NCBI GenBank assembly: GCA_964247975.1
Contig: CAXTWH010000017.1
Coordinates: forward strand, 31,387 to 95,386
From: KBS-96 sp964247975
Lineage (GTDB): Bacteria; Acidobacteriota; Terriglobia; Bryobacterales; Bryobacteraceae
Length of the DNA: 64,000 nucleotides
Direction: 5' to 3'
The notes under the pieces are model-generated. The model was not told where the DNA came from, ran no database searches, and saw only the letters and a program-made list of their open reading frames with translations. Every line of letters begins with the position of its first letter. Position 1 is the first letter of the stretch. A program made the position numbers and the translations under genes. This document shows positions 25,804 to 34,676 of this stretch, in pieces.

Positions 25804-27363
25804 TTAATAACGCAACCGCTGGCGGATAAAGGCAATTACGTTTTTACAGTTGCCGATTACATCACCCAAATAATTCCGTAAAGTTGGATTCAGCAATTCT
25901 GGATAGATCACAATTTTGTAAATTAAATTAAGCACAATCAGTAAAGCTGTCACTTTGAGCCATACTAAAAATAAAGAAAGATATAAATGTGCTTGTTGTA
26001 TCGTGACATATACTTCGGGCGTCCGAACTGAAGTACCAGAAGAATGGCTCAGTGATTGCACAACAGCCTGAGACGCCACTGCAAATACCAACGGGAGTTG
26101 CATAGCGAATGAAAATCCTTCTTTATACAAAGCGACACCAAACTCAATGAGGAAGACTGTTAATGAACCCAGAAAAGCGTATTTTTCAGTGTTGCCAGGA
26201 GTCATCACTGTAATAAATCGCTCTAACTTTGAAACGGGAGCGCGTTGCCTGCTATAGCGCTGTGCTCTTGCTCTTAGCTCCTGTACGGGTTTATGGACGA
26301 AAAACCAGAGGATCGCAAAATCGAGGATGCCCCAGAAAGCAAAAGCGGCTTTCGCAGAGGGATTAACCATTTGGAGTGTGAAAACGAGACAGCCGATTGT
26401 TGCTATTGTTCCAGCGAATACCTGGAGTATCACATCAATACGAGCAGGCGTTGGGAGACCTGAACAACCAGTTGATTGGAACAAGTGCGATTCAAGCGTG
26501 TATATAGACGTCATACCAAAACTGCGCTCTGGGTCAACTGATGTATCTAGTGGAATCTCCCATTCAAGAGCGATATGCTGCATTCTACGAGCCAGCACAT
26601 AAGGAGCCAGCAGTAGGCATCCAACCAAAATCGACCAGGGAGGCGACATTGTTTGTCCGTGCATGAAGCCGAGAAAACCTAAAAGACCCGCTGCAATGGT
26701 GGGATATCTAAGTACGTCCACATGCTGCCATTTGGAAGGGAGAGTATCCCGCAGCTTAGAGGCTTCTTCAGTCACGTTTTGTAAGCTTGTCTTTTGTTCA
26801 GTCGTAAGAGCACCTGTTGCGATGCGTGCTCTGTACAAACTGATGAGTTTGTCAAGCCGAGAGCGAAGATGTTGTCTGACGAATCTTGCTCCCATTCGGG
26901 TAACAATCGGGCGAACAATCCGCTTAATAATTAAATTGCTATTGTCAGGAGAACTCCATATGATTATGCCCCGAGTGTTCGGATCGGATAAATAGTAATT
27001 GAGAACGAGTAAGGTAAAGGTAATCACCATTGTGTAAAAGCTAAATGCAGCGCCTACAACTTTTACTTGCTCGCGCATCGCTAATGGAAAATACAACTCG
27101 GTTTTAGTCACCCCAGCTATTAGCCACATTCGCAGTACGTTCGTACTGAAAACTGCGGCCATTAACGCCAGAATACTTTTAATGAAACTGACATTTGGTT
27201 TCGCGCGTTCGAACTCAGGGAGTGAACCGGCAATCCAGAAAGAGTATGGTGGAAAGGTTGTGTGCATAATTATAAACGAATAAGCACGCATAAGAGTGAA
27301 ATGCTGGATCAATAAAGGATCTTGTTTTTCTTGGTTCAACGCGAACTGTGGCGCGGAAGACAT
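25804..27363 (-). CDS. Polytopic membrane protein of unknown function
   Basis: A 519-residue protein with roughly eight to ten hydrophobic helices: near residues 60-80, 95-120, 225-265, 312-335, 340-360, 395-415, 420-440 and 468-492. Between the early and middle helices lies a charged cytoplasmic-looking segment (IVRPIVTRMGARFVRQHLRSRL ... TEQKTSLQNVTEEASKL), likely helical and perhaps coiled. I recognise no family motif. The gene is visibly richer in A/T than neighbours such as aroA, and stands alone, so it may be a lineage-specific or transferred gene. Confidence 0.7.
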   Translation of the reverse strand: MSSAPQFALNQEKQDPLLIQHFTLMRAYSFIIMHTTFPPYSFWIAGSLPEFERAKPNVSFIKSILALMAAVFSTNVLRMWLIAGVTKTELYFPLAMREQVKVVGAAFSFYTMVITFTLLVLNYYLSDPNTRGIIIWSSPDNSNLIIKRIVRPIVTRMGARFVRQHLRSRLDKLISLYRARIATGALTTEQKTSLQNVTEEASKLRDTLPSKWQHVDVLRYPTIAAGLLGFLGFMHGQTMSPPWSILVGCLLLAPYVLARRMQHIALEWEIPLDTSVDPERSFGMTSIYTLESHLFQSTGCSGLPTPARIDVILQVFAGTIATIGCLVFTLQMVNPSAKAAFAFWGILDFAILWFFVHKPVQELRARAQRYSRQRAPVSKLERFITVMTPGNTEKYAFLGSLTVFLIEFGVALYKEGFSFAMQLPLVFAVASQAVVQSLSHSSGTSVRTPEVYVTIQQAHLYLSLFLVWLKVTALLIVLNLIYKIVIYPELLNPTLRNYLGDVIGNCKNVIAFIRQRLRY

Positions 27364-27925
27364 CTGTTCAATCGCCTTTTATAATTTTGTAATAAAGTAT
27401 CTATATTAATTTTAGATCCTGATGCACAGGCCGGAACTGAAATTCGGTTCCGATTTTAAGAGATGCCGTGCTCTGGAGTGGAAAATGGAAAGCAAGCTGC
27501 CGACGCGCAAATAACTATCGAGCTCCGCCGCTTTCTCAGGCATAAGACGTTTTGTGTGAACTCACTCGCAAAGCAGTCTTATTTGATTCAGATCGACAGA
27601 ATCAAAACCAATCAACATGAGGTATCCTGCCATTTCACAACTCTGGCTGTGCCTCACTCGCAGCAAGGGCCCGAGAATAGTCGCTTCTATGTTAAGTGTG
27701 ACGTCGAACGAACTCATTAAGATCTTACTTGATTATTCGCCAAGCCGAGCGTAGTAGGAAATTTGTTTCGGCATCTTTGCCCTCCACCAATGATAGAGAA
27801 CCTGCTCGCTGGAATTCGAAGTATATAAGAGCATCTCTTCATTGCGGCCGATGACCCGCTACCGAAATTAATTCTTCAAGCAGTTTTCCAGCTTTGCTGG
27901 ACAAGTGAACTGCCCGTTTTAGGTA
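27364..27925. other. 562-bp intergenic region
   Basis: No gene is supported here. An 85-codon frame at 27463-27720 (+) has no recognisable motif or ribosome-binding site. On the minus strand two short adjacent frames read like protein: one spans about 27841-27918 (ends LISVAGHRPQ), the other ends at 27733 (QVLYHWWRAKMPKQI). They could be a decayed gene, but no family was recognised. CGGAAC and GTTCCG near 27431-27451 form a weak stem. Confidence 0.4.
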
Positions 27926-28312
27926 TTAAACTACTCGTATCGGACCGGAATATTGAGCGATTCGAGAATCTGCCGTCAGCAGAATAATGTTTTCGGCAAG
28001 CGCCTGCGCAATGAGAATACGGTCAAACAGGTCTTTGTGGATTGGCGGTAGTGCATTAAGCGTCAAAGCGTGTTCGCCCGTAACTGCTAATTCGGTATAT
28101 CCGTTCCCCATGAGTCCGCGTCGTAAAAGCTTGGTGTTTACGCGGAAGTCTTGCCGATCGAGACCACATTTGATTGCGATTTCCCAAATACTTGCCGCGC
28201 TGAACAAGAGTTCGTTTTCTGGATTATTCAGCAAGGCTACAGCCGAACGGGATAGACGATCTGGTTGTCCAGCAGCCCATAAAAGCAGGTGTGTATCAAG
28301 CAGCAGCCTCAT
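27926..28312 (-). CDS. vapC: PIN-domain toxin (VapC)
   Basis: A 128-residue PIN ribonuclease of the Phd-partnered subgroup. Asp6 (LLLDTHLLLWAAG), Glu in SAASIWEIAIKCGL, the HKDLFDRILIAQAL signature and Asp in IILLTADSRIAQY form the acidic site. It overlaps its antitoxin by four bases (ATGA). It looks intact, ending PIRVV. Confidence 0.93.
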   Translation of the reverse strand: MRLLLDTHLLLWAAGQPDRLSRSAVALLNNPENELLFSAASIWEIAIKCGLDRQDFRVNTKLLRRGLMGNGYTELAVTGEHALTLNALPPIHKDLFDRILIAQALAENIILLTADSRIAQYSGPIRVV

Positions 28313-28551
28313 TCAACATCACAACCGAATAGTCGCTCCAGTTCTTTGTCACCCATTCTGTCAAAATCTTCCGGCACCGCAATTTCACCAGCCAGAAATC
28401 CCAAACGACGAATAGGCTTTTGAGCCTCAAGAGACGTTACTTTAACTAATGGTTTACCTGCTATGGCAATTATGAAAGAATCGCCGTTTGCAGCCTGCTC
28501 GATCAGTTGCGAAAGTTGATTCTTAGCTTCATCAATATTGATGATCCGCAT
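28309..28551 (-). CDS. Phd/YefM-type antitoxin
   Basis: An 80-residue antitoxin: IINIDEAKNQLSQLIEQAANGD, FIIAIAGKPLVKV, then RRLGFLAGEIAVPEDFDRMG and a toxin-binding tail ending ELERLFGCDVE. It is the first gene of the pair with the PIN toxin, overlapping it by ATGA. The IPEDFD-like motif is typical of Phd partners of PIN toxins. No strong palindrome was found upstream. Confidence 0.92.
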   Translation of the reverse strand: MRIINIDEAKNQLSQLIEQAANGDSFIIAIAGKPLVKVTSLEAQKPIRRLGFLAGEIAVPEDFDRMGDKELERLFGCDVE

Positions 28552-28642
28552 AGATATTTAAAAATGATCAGTTTGGGTTTAGTCTATCAGGTAATGCGGC
28601 GACAGCCGAATTGACAGCATAGATTCACGGCGTATTTTGTGT

Positions 28643-28813
28643 TTAAGACAAAGCTTGCCCAATTGTTAACCAATGGCAAAAGCCAAGTCGTGCGTCTTCT
28701 GAAAGAGTTGCCAAAAAAGCTTCCTGCGCGGCTTCTTCCGGGTGCCGCAGTCTGCCGCTTTCAATAGCTTGCCGCACAAAGACCTGCTGTTCCGGTGTGA
28801 ACTCAATACCCAT
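28643..28813 (-). pseudogene. Solitary ParD-type antitoxin, probably a truncated remnant
   Basis: A 56-codon frame from the ATG at 28811-28813 to the TAA at 28643-28645. The first 33 residues match the ParD ribbon-helix-helix pattern (MGIEFTPEQQVFVRQAIESG, then RLRHPEEAAQEAF). After that the usual LWEERERxR-type helix is not seen and the sequence becomes SEDARLGFCHWLTIGQALS, so the 3' part seems replaced or shifted. ParD proteins are usually about 80 residues. No ParE toxin follows. It lies between two intact TA modules. Confidence 0.62.
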
Positions 28814-28917
28814 TTTTTCAGCCTAAAATTTTTCCTGTTTCCTGTCAAAGTTCAGCGAAGCAAGCCATTCCACATAGCTAATAAAAGGAAGCACAGCCGG
28901 TGTTCAAGCTTACTAGC

Positions 28918-29304
28918 CTAACAACGGGTGTTTTGCGCCAACCAATGCGTAAACTGTTCTTCGCTGATCTCGACGCTTGCTGCTCCATTCACTAGTACAA
29001 CCACTTCGGCTTCCGGAGCAAAAACCAGGCAGCCGTTCAAACGAAGAAATATGAAACAAGCCAGCCATGCCGTCCGTTTATTACCATCCACAAACGGATG
29101 GTTTTTTGCTAAACAAGCAGCATACGCAGCGCCCAGCCGAACCAGGTTGGTTTCCGGCTCGTAGGTGAAAAGGGTTTGCGGATAAGCAAGAGCTGATTCG
29201 AGCAGATTTTCATCACGTATGCCAGGCAGTCCCCCGTGTTGGAACAGTTGCTCCTGGTGCATGACTTTCACGATGGCGATTGAAGGCCAAACCGGTTCAC
29301 TCAC
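28918..29304 (-). CDS. doc: Doc-type toxin (Fic-fold protein kinase)
   Basis: A 128-residue Doc protein. The Fic/Doc core reads HPFVDGNKRTAWLACFIFL (about residues 70-88), the Doc version with Lys in place of the second Gly, which phosphorylates EF-Tu in known members. LPGIRDENLLESALAYPQ upstream is also typical of Doc. It overlaps an AbrB-type antitoxin gene by four bases instead of the more usual Phd partner, a known alternative pairing. It appears intact. Confidence 0.93.
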   Translation of the reverse strand: MSEPVWPSIAIVKVMHQEQLFQHGGLPGIRDENLLESALAYPQTLFTYEPETNLVRLGAAYAACLAKNHPFVDGNKRTAWLACFIFLRLNGCLVFAPEAEVVVLVNGAASVEISEEQFTHWLAQNTRC

Positions 29305-29534
29305 TTAGCCAATTCGTGCAGCGCGTTTTTGTACTGATTCATGCCTTCCTGGGCCAGTTCGAGTTCGCGCACAAACTGCGGGTTGTAAGCAGTAAGCTGG
29401 TAACCTTCGCCGTTCTTTGTGAGGTAAAACGAATCACCCGGCTTTAAATGCAGATGCTCCACAACTTCTTTGGGAAGCGTAAAACCCAAAGAGTTACCGA
29501 CCTGACGCGCAGTTAAGGTCAGAGATAGATTCAT
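29301..29534 (-). CDS. AbrB/MazE-type antitoxin of Doc
   Basis: A 77-residue protein with a SpoVT/AbrB domain: LTARQVGNSLGFTLPKEVV, LKPGDSFYLTKNGEGYQL, then a helical toxin-binding tail FVRELELAQEGMNQYKNALHEL. The GNSLGFTLPKEV motif is typical of MazE-like antitoxins. Its ATGA overlap with doc shows coupling. It should neutralise Doc and repress the pair. Confidence 0.92.
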   Translation of the reverse strand: MNLSLTLTARQVGNSLGFTLPKEVVEHLHLKPGDSFYLTKNGEGYQLTAYNPQFVRELELAQEGMNQYKNALHELAK

Positions 29535-29604
29535 TTTTCTGTTATAACATTTGTAATACAGGGCATGATTAGTCCACCCTCAAAACGGCATTAAGCTGAA
29601 TCAT

Positions 29605-29623
29605 AATCAGTAACAAACTGATT
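29605..29623. terminator. Hairpin between mreB and the doc module
   Basis: AATCAGT (29605-29611) and ACTGATT (29617-29623) form a perfect 7-bp stem with loop AACAA. On the plus strand a T-rich run follows (29622-29630), but both neighbouring units run on the minus strand, where only an A-run precedes the stem. It may end minus-strand mreB transcripts weakly. Function is uncertain. Confidence 0.4.
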
Positions 29624-29632
29624 TTTATTTAC

Positions 29633-30658
29633 TCAATTCAGCGACACCCGCCGCAGCAGTTTCGGGTCGCTCAACATCTTGCCGGTACCGCGCACCACAG
29701 ATTCGAGCGGTTCGGAAGCGGTAGCGATCGGCAAACCGATTTCCAGCCGCATCTTCTCATCCAGATTTCTGAGCAGCGAGCCGCCGCCGGTCAGCACAAT
29801 GCCGCGGTCCCCGATGTCCGCGCTCAGTTCCGGCGGAATGCGCTCCAGAGCGCAGCGGACAGCGTTAATGATGAAACCGATGCATTCGCGCAACGCTTCG
29901 CGTATTTCGTCATCCTTCACGTTGATGGTTTTGGGCATTCCGGTAATCAGGTCCCGGCCCTTTACTTCAGCAGTGCGGGAGTGACCGAGCGGGCAGGCCG
30001 AGCCGATATCCATTTTGATATCTTCCGCCGTTCGCTCCCCAATTAATAAATGATGCTGCCGCCGGATATGCATCATAATGGCGTCGTCCATTTGGTTGCC
30101 CGCGACCCGCAACGACCGGGCATATACCATGCCGGAATGGGAAAGCACCGCAATATCAGTGGTGCCGCCGCCGATATCCACTACCATGTTTCCGCGCGGT
30201 TCGCTGATCGGCAGGCCGACTCCAATAGCCGCCACCATCGCCTGATCCACCAGGTAAACTTCGCTTGCCTTGGCCCGATAAGTGGAATCAATAACGGCCT
30301 GCCGCTCCACGTCGGTAGTTTCGCTTGGAATGCCGATCACAATGCGCGGGTGTACCAGACGCTTCCGGCGATGCGCTTTTTTGATAAACGCCATTAACAT
30401 GCGTTCCGCCACTTTCCGATTGGCGATCACTCCATCCTTCAGCGGTTTCACCGCCACCGTGTCGGCAGGCGTGCGGCCGAGCAGTTCCTTGGCCTCGGTG
30501 CCTACGGCTTCCACTTCGCCGGTGTGCCGGTTTAAAGCCACAATGGATGGTTCATTGATTACAATACCCTTTTCCTGGGTGTACACCAGCGTGTTCGCTG
30601 TACCCATGTCGATAGCCAGATCGGATGAGAAATGTCGGAAGAAAGAGCGTGCATTCAT
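29633..30658 (-). CDS. mreB: Rod shape-determining protein MreB
   Basis: A 341-residue actin-like ATPase that directs cell-wall synthesis along the cylinder. DLAIDMGTANTLVY (phosphate 1), VVDIGGGTTDIAVLS (phosphate 2) and VLTGGGSLLRNLDEKM (adenosine motif) are visible, together with KPLKDGVIA and IGIPSETTDVERQAV. The length is normal. The usual mreC/mreD genes do not follow, so mreB here is separate from the rest of the morphogenesis set. The cells are likely rod-shaped. Confidence 0.97.
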   Translation of the reverse strand: MNARSFFRHFSSDLAIDMGTANTLVYTQEKGIVINEPSIVALNRHTGEVEAVGTEAKELLGRTPADTVAVKPLKDGVIANRKVAERMLMAFIKKAHRRKRLVHPRIVIGIPSETTDVERQAVIDSTYRAKASEVYLVDQAMVAAIGVGLPISEPRGNMVVDIGGGTTDIAVLSHSGMVYARSLRVAGNQMDDAIMMHIRRQHHLLIGERTAEDIKMDIGSACPLGHSRTAEVKGRDLITGMPKTINVKDDEIREALRECIGFIINAVRCALERIPPELSADIGDRGIVLTGGGSLLRNLDEKMRLEIGLPIATASEPLESVVRGTGKMLSDPKLLRRVSLN

Positions 30659-30891
30659 AGCGTAGGCGGTGGGCTCAGCTAACCTAGCTATGAAGTACGT
30701 ATACCCCCAGGGATATCTCCAAACAAGCCAATTTTTTTTGAAAACGAAAAGAGATTTCGAACTGGTATTCCGCGAAGCTTCACAAAAGGCCGACTAAACC
30801 TGTGTTATGCCTTTTACATTTGATTAATTCTAGCTGGAATTTCCGCGAAGTTAAAGCGAAAAATATTTTCACCGTTTCCACAAAGCGGTTT

Positions 30892-32139
30892 TCAGGACTC
30901 CGACCTCAGAACGCTCACCACGTCGTCCACCGAAATAGCGCCCACCAGCCGCTGTGTTTCATCCACCACGGGCAGGGCCAGCAGGTTGTATTTATCGAAC
31001 AGTTCGGCAATGCGATCCTGCCGTTCGTCCACGGCTACCGAGAGGAGCGGCTCGGCGGCTAAAGCCTTTAAACGTGAATCCCCGGCAGCCAGGAAAAGGC
31101 GCGTTAACGGAACCGTAGCTACTAAACGCTCTTCGTCGTCAATCAAAAACATACTGTAAATGTCATCGAGATTTTCTTCGTTGGCGCGCAGGGAAACAAT
31201 AGCATCGGCAACGGTGGCTTCTTCCGGCAAAGCAATAAACTCAGTGTTCATCAGGCCGCCGGCCGTGTCGTCGCGGAATTCCAGCAGTTCTTCCACCTCC
31301 TGCTTATCTTCCGGCTCCATTTCTTCCAGAATTTCTTCCGATTGCGCTTCCGGCAGTTCGTTCAAAACATCGGCTACTTCGTGAGGCGCCATTTCTTCCA
31401 GAATTTCGGCAGCTTCTTCCGCGCCCAGAGATTCAAAGATGCTCACCTGAATATCCGGGTCCACTTCACTCAGGGTTTCCGCCGCAACCTCTCGGTCAAT
31501 GGCGCTAATTAACGCTTCGCGGTCTTCCGGGCTGAGTTCTTCCACGATATCGGCCAGATCAGCCGGATGCATCTTTTCCAACAGGCTGTTGGAAATATTC
31601 AAGCGAACGCGGCGCTGCGGGTCGGGTTCCAGGAAATTGCAGAATTCCCAACGAATGGAGCGCGGCGGAATCCTGCTTTGCAGCTTGCGGATCACCGCAG
31701 GCGGCAGAACGCCTTTCAGGATGCGGCGCAGAATGCTACGCAGACCGATATCCACTTCCAGCACCCGCAGCAGGTCACGGCCATCCTGGCGCAGCTTGGC
31801 GAAAGTAATATCGTTGACCCGGACTACTTTGCGGCCTTGCGCGTCGATAATCTGCTGGTCTAGCAGGTCGCGGCCCAGCCGGAGCATGTATTCGTCGGAA
31901 TGATATGGCTTGAGAACTTCGTCTTTTAAGGAGATGCCGTGAAAATCAATTGACTGCACTTGATCGTGCCGAACGCTTAACCAGCTTGGTCCGGCCCCGA
32001 CCAGGTAGCGGTCAATACGCAGCGGATCAATCAAAGGAACCAGCGCGGCTTCACGCAAGTTGCCGATTTGTTTGCCGCGCAAATCAAAAACTTTGAGGCC
32101 CACTAACTCGGTAAAGTACAGGACGTTTTCTTCTGCCAT
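30892..32139 (-). CDS. PRC-barrel / MgtE-N / CBS domain protein without a channel
   Basis: A 415-residue soluble protein. The N-terminal about 110 residues resemble PRC-barrel units (LVGLKVFDLRGKQIGNLREAA). Residues 150-290 are the MgtE intracellular N domain, with its helical repeats (LLEKMHPADLADIVEELSPE, VSIFESLGAEEAAEILEEM, PEAQSEEILEEMEPED). Two CBS motifs follow (FRDDTAGGLMNTEFIALPEE and LLSVAVDERQDRIAELFDK). The MgtE transmembrane domain is absent, so it may sense Mg or nucleotides for a partner. I prefer the ATG at 32139; a GTG at 32181 is also in frame. Confidence 0.85.
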   Translation of the reverse strand: MAEENVLYFTELVGLKVFDLRGKQIGNLREAALVPLIDPLRIDRYLVGAGPSWLSVRHDQVQSIDFHGISLKDEVLKPYHSDEYMLRLGRDLLDQQIIDAQGRKVVRVNDITFAKLRQDGRDLLRVLEVDIGLRSILRRILKGVLPPAVIRKLQSRIPPRSIRWEFCNFLEPDPQRRVRLNISNSLLEKMHPADLADIVEELSPEDREALISAIDREVAAETLSEVDPDIQVSIFESLGAEEAAEILEEMAPHEVADVLNELPEAQSEEILEEMEPEDKQEVEELLEFRDDTAGGLMNTEFIALPEEATVADAIVSLRANEENLDDIYSMFLIDDEERLVATVPLTRLFLAAGDSRLKALAAEPLLSVAVDERQDRIAELFDKYNLLALPVVDETQRLVGAISVDDVVSVLRSES

Positions 32140-32375
32140 AAGCCGTGAAAGTTGTTCCTCAAGTCGTGAGCCTTCTTCCACTTCAAGAGAAAACCTCGCG
32201 TTCTCAGGCGAGTTGAAAAGTCGAAGCGGTTTACATCGGACTCCCTTCTTCCAATATGCCGTATGGAGCTAAACTGCCGCAACTGAGGAAGACACAACGG
32301 CGATTTATAACAGTTCGGTTGCGCCAGCGGCAATTCCCCCGTTTTGTGATGCCCATACTACACTGAAACTGCACG

Positions 32376-34301
32376 GTGGGCAGTTCAGTAAAAGCGCCAA
32401 AGGTGAGGCAGGTATTCGGGCCTCGCGGTCTGCTGGCGAAAACTCATCCGAATTATGAATATCGTCCCGGCCAGCTTGAAATGGCGGAAGCCGTGGAATC
32501 GGCCTTGGCTGACCGCCGCTCCTTGATTGTGGAAGCCGGCACGGGAACGGGCAAAACGCTGGCTTATCTGGTTCCGGCGATTTTGTCCGGCAAAAAAGTG
32601 GTAATCTCCACCGGCACCAAAAATCTTCAGGAACAGTTGTTTTTTAAAGACATTCCGCTGGTACAGCAGTTGTTTGTGCAGCCACTGGCAGTTTGCTACA
32701 TGAAGGGCCGCAGCAACTATCTGTGCCGCCAAAAACTGTACGATGCCGAACGGGAACCGATTCTGAGCGGCCTGGAAGAAGTAAAAGATTTCCGCATTAT
32801 CCGCGATTGGGAGCCCGATACGGAAATGGGTGACCGGGCGGAACTGCCGGAACTGGAGGAAGCGAGCACCGCCTGGCACAAGCTGGATGCCCGAAGCGAC
32901 CTCTGCGCGGGGCAGAAATGCAAGCAGTTTGACCGCTGCTTCATTACCGCCATGCACCGGCGCGCGCTCGAAAGCGACATTATTATCGTGAACCACCATC
33001 TGTTCTTTGCAGATTTGGCGGTGCGCGACGAAGCTTTTGGCGGCATTCTGCCGGATTATGCAGCGGTAATCTTTGATGAAGCGCACGAAATTGAGGACAT
33101 TGCCGGGCAGTACTTCGGCAGAAGCGTCAGCAACCTGCAGATCACGGAGTTAGTGCGGGATACGGCCGCTGCGTCTAAGCGCAAACAGTTTTCCACGGCT
33201 GACCTGGACCGCGCCCTGATCTACTTAGGCGATCGCGCGGAAGAGTTTTTCCGCTTGTTTCCGGGTGAAGGACGGCAGGGCTTCCGCGATCACAAAGGGT
33301 TTATTGACCGGCACGGCATTTCTTATCGCGAACTGCTGATCGCCCTCGACATGATTCAATCGCAACTGGAGTTGGTGCGAGGGGCAATGGAGGAAACGGT
33401 GCCGCTGCTGCGCCGAACCTGCTCCATTCGGGAAGCGGTTGAGTTCTGGGTAGAAGGCGGAGATCCGCATTATGTGTATTGGATTGAAAAACGGGGGCGC
33501 GGAACATATCTGCAAGCCACGCCTATTGACGTAGCGGAAACGCTTTCAACGCGGCTGTTGAATCGCGTTCCCACTGTGATTCTGACTTCCGCCACGCTGA
33601 CCGTGAACCAGGAATTTGAGTTCGCCCAAACGCGCCTTGGCTTAACCGATTCGCGCACGCTGGCCGTGCAAAGCCAGTACGAATACGAGCATCAGGTGTT
33701 GTTTTATGTTCCCAAGCAGTTGCCTGACCCGCGCCACGCGCTGTTCGGGCCGAAAGCAGCGGAAGAAATTGAAGCAATTCTGGAAGCATCACGGGGCCGC
33801 GCTTTCGTGCTGTTTACGAGCTACCTCCAGATGCGGCAGATCTACGAACTGCTGCAGGAAAAACTGCCGTTTCCGACTCTGCTGCAAGGCTCCGCTCCGC
33901 GCAGCGTTTTATTGGAGCGGTTCCGCGCCACGCCGAACGCGGTGCTGTTTGCCACATCCAGCTTCTGGCAAGGCGTGGATGTGCAGGGCGAACAGTTAAG
34001 CTGCGTCATTGTGGATCGCCTGCCGTTTGCGGTGCCGTCCGATCCGGTAGTAGCCGCGCGCATGAATGCGATTCAGGAAACCGGCGGCGATCCGTTCTAC
34101 GACTACCAGGTGCCGCAAGCTGCGCTGACGTTGAAACAGGGGTTTGGACGATTGATCCGCAGCCAGACTGATCGCGGCGTTTTGGTTCTGCTGGATAATA
34201 GAATTACAAAGCTCAGGTACGGCCAGGTATTTTTCAATAGTCTGCCTGCTTACCGTTTCACAACCGATATAAAGGAAGTTCAAAATTTTTTCGATGTTTG
34301 A
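32376..34301 (+). CDS. DinG/XPD-like ATP-dependent DNA helicase
   Basis: A 641-residue superfamily 2 helicase. Walker A is EAGTGTGKTLAYLVPA near residue 55, motif II is DEAHEIEDIA, and the C-terminal motifs include ILTSATLT, FWQGVDVQGEQLSCVIVDRL and QGFGRLIRSQTDRG. Four cysteines between motifs I and II (SNYLC, LCAGQKC, DRCF) fit the [4Fe-4S] cluster of DinG/XPD enzymes. It should unwind 5'-overhang DNA, R-loops or D-loops. The start is uncertain: GTG at 32376 is used. It overlaps queD by eight bases. Confidence 0.92.
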   Translation: MGSSVKAPKVRQVFGPRGLLAKTHPNYEYRPGQLEMAEAVESALADRRSLIVEAGTGTGKTLAYLVPAILSGKKVVISTGTKNLQEQLFFKDIPLVQQLFVQPLAVCYMKGRSNYLCRQKLYDAEREPILSGLEEVKDFRIIRDWEPDTEMGDRAELPELEEASTAWHKLDARSDLCAGQKCKQFDRCFITAMHRRALESDIIIVNHHLFFADLAVRDEAFGGILPDYAAVIFDEAHEIEDIAGQYFGRSVSNLQITELVRDTAAASKRKQFSTADLDRALIYLGDRAEEFFRLFPGEGRQGFRDHKGFIDRHGISYRELLIALDMIQSQLELVRGAMEETVPLLRRTCSIREAVEFWVEGGDPHYVYWIEKRGRGTYLQATPIDVAETLSTRLLNRVPTVILTSATLTVNQEFEFAQTRLGLTDSRTLAVQSQYEYEHQVLFYVPKQLPDPRHALFGPKAAEEIEAILEASRGRAFVLFTSYLQMRQIYELLQEKLPFPTLLQGSAPRSVLLERFRATPNAVLFATSSFWQGVDVQGEQLSCVIVDRLPFAVPSDPVVAARMNAIQETGGDPFYDYQVPQAALTLKQGFGRLIRSQTDRGVLVLLDNRITKLRYGQVFFNSLPAYRFTTDIKEVQNFFDV

Positions 34302-34656
34302 GGTTTCTGTAGAACACACATTCGCGGCCGGCCACTCCTTGCGAAATTATCGCGGCAAGTGCGAGAACGTGCATGGGCATAATTACCGCGTTCAGGTGAA
34401 CGTTGAAGGCGCGGCACTGAATGAAATCGGGCTGCTGCTCGATTTCAAGGAATTGAAACACTGGCTGCGGCAAACCAGCGAATATCTTGACCATCAGTTT
34501 ATTAACGATTTGAAGCCGTTTGACGTGGTAAACCCTTCCGCCGAGAACTTGGCGAAGTTTTTCCATGATGAGATTCAACGAAATCTGCCGGCTTCAAAAA
34601 TTTCCTCGGTGCGGGTGTGGGAAACAGATACGTCATGCGCGACCTACAGGCCGTAG
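34294..34656 (+). CDS. queD: 6-carboxytetrahydropterin synthase (QueD/PTPS family)
   Basis: A 120-residue T-fold enzyme of queuosine precursor synthesis. Zinc ligands are the His in TFAAGHSLRNY and two His in NVHGHNYRVQV; the catalytic Cys lies in GKCENVHGH, and DHQFIND and the Glu in VWETDTSC complete the site. The CxxxHGH spacing is that of QueD. Other que genes are not in the window, and the eight-base overlap with the helicase gene suggests co-transcription rather than shared function. Confidence 0.93.
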   Translation: MFEVSVEHTFAAGHSLRNYRGKCENVHGHNYRVQVNVEGAALNEIGLLLDFKELKHWLRQTSEYLDHQFINDLKPFDVVNPSAENLAKFFHDEIQRNLPASKISSVRVWETDTSCATYRP

Positions 34657-34676
34657 GATTGGGTTTGCTGATCTGT

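Noticed and set aside
27463..27720. 85-codon plus-strand frame
   Set aside because: Amino acid composition is not gene-like, no ribosome-binding site, no motif.
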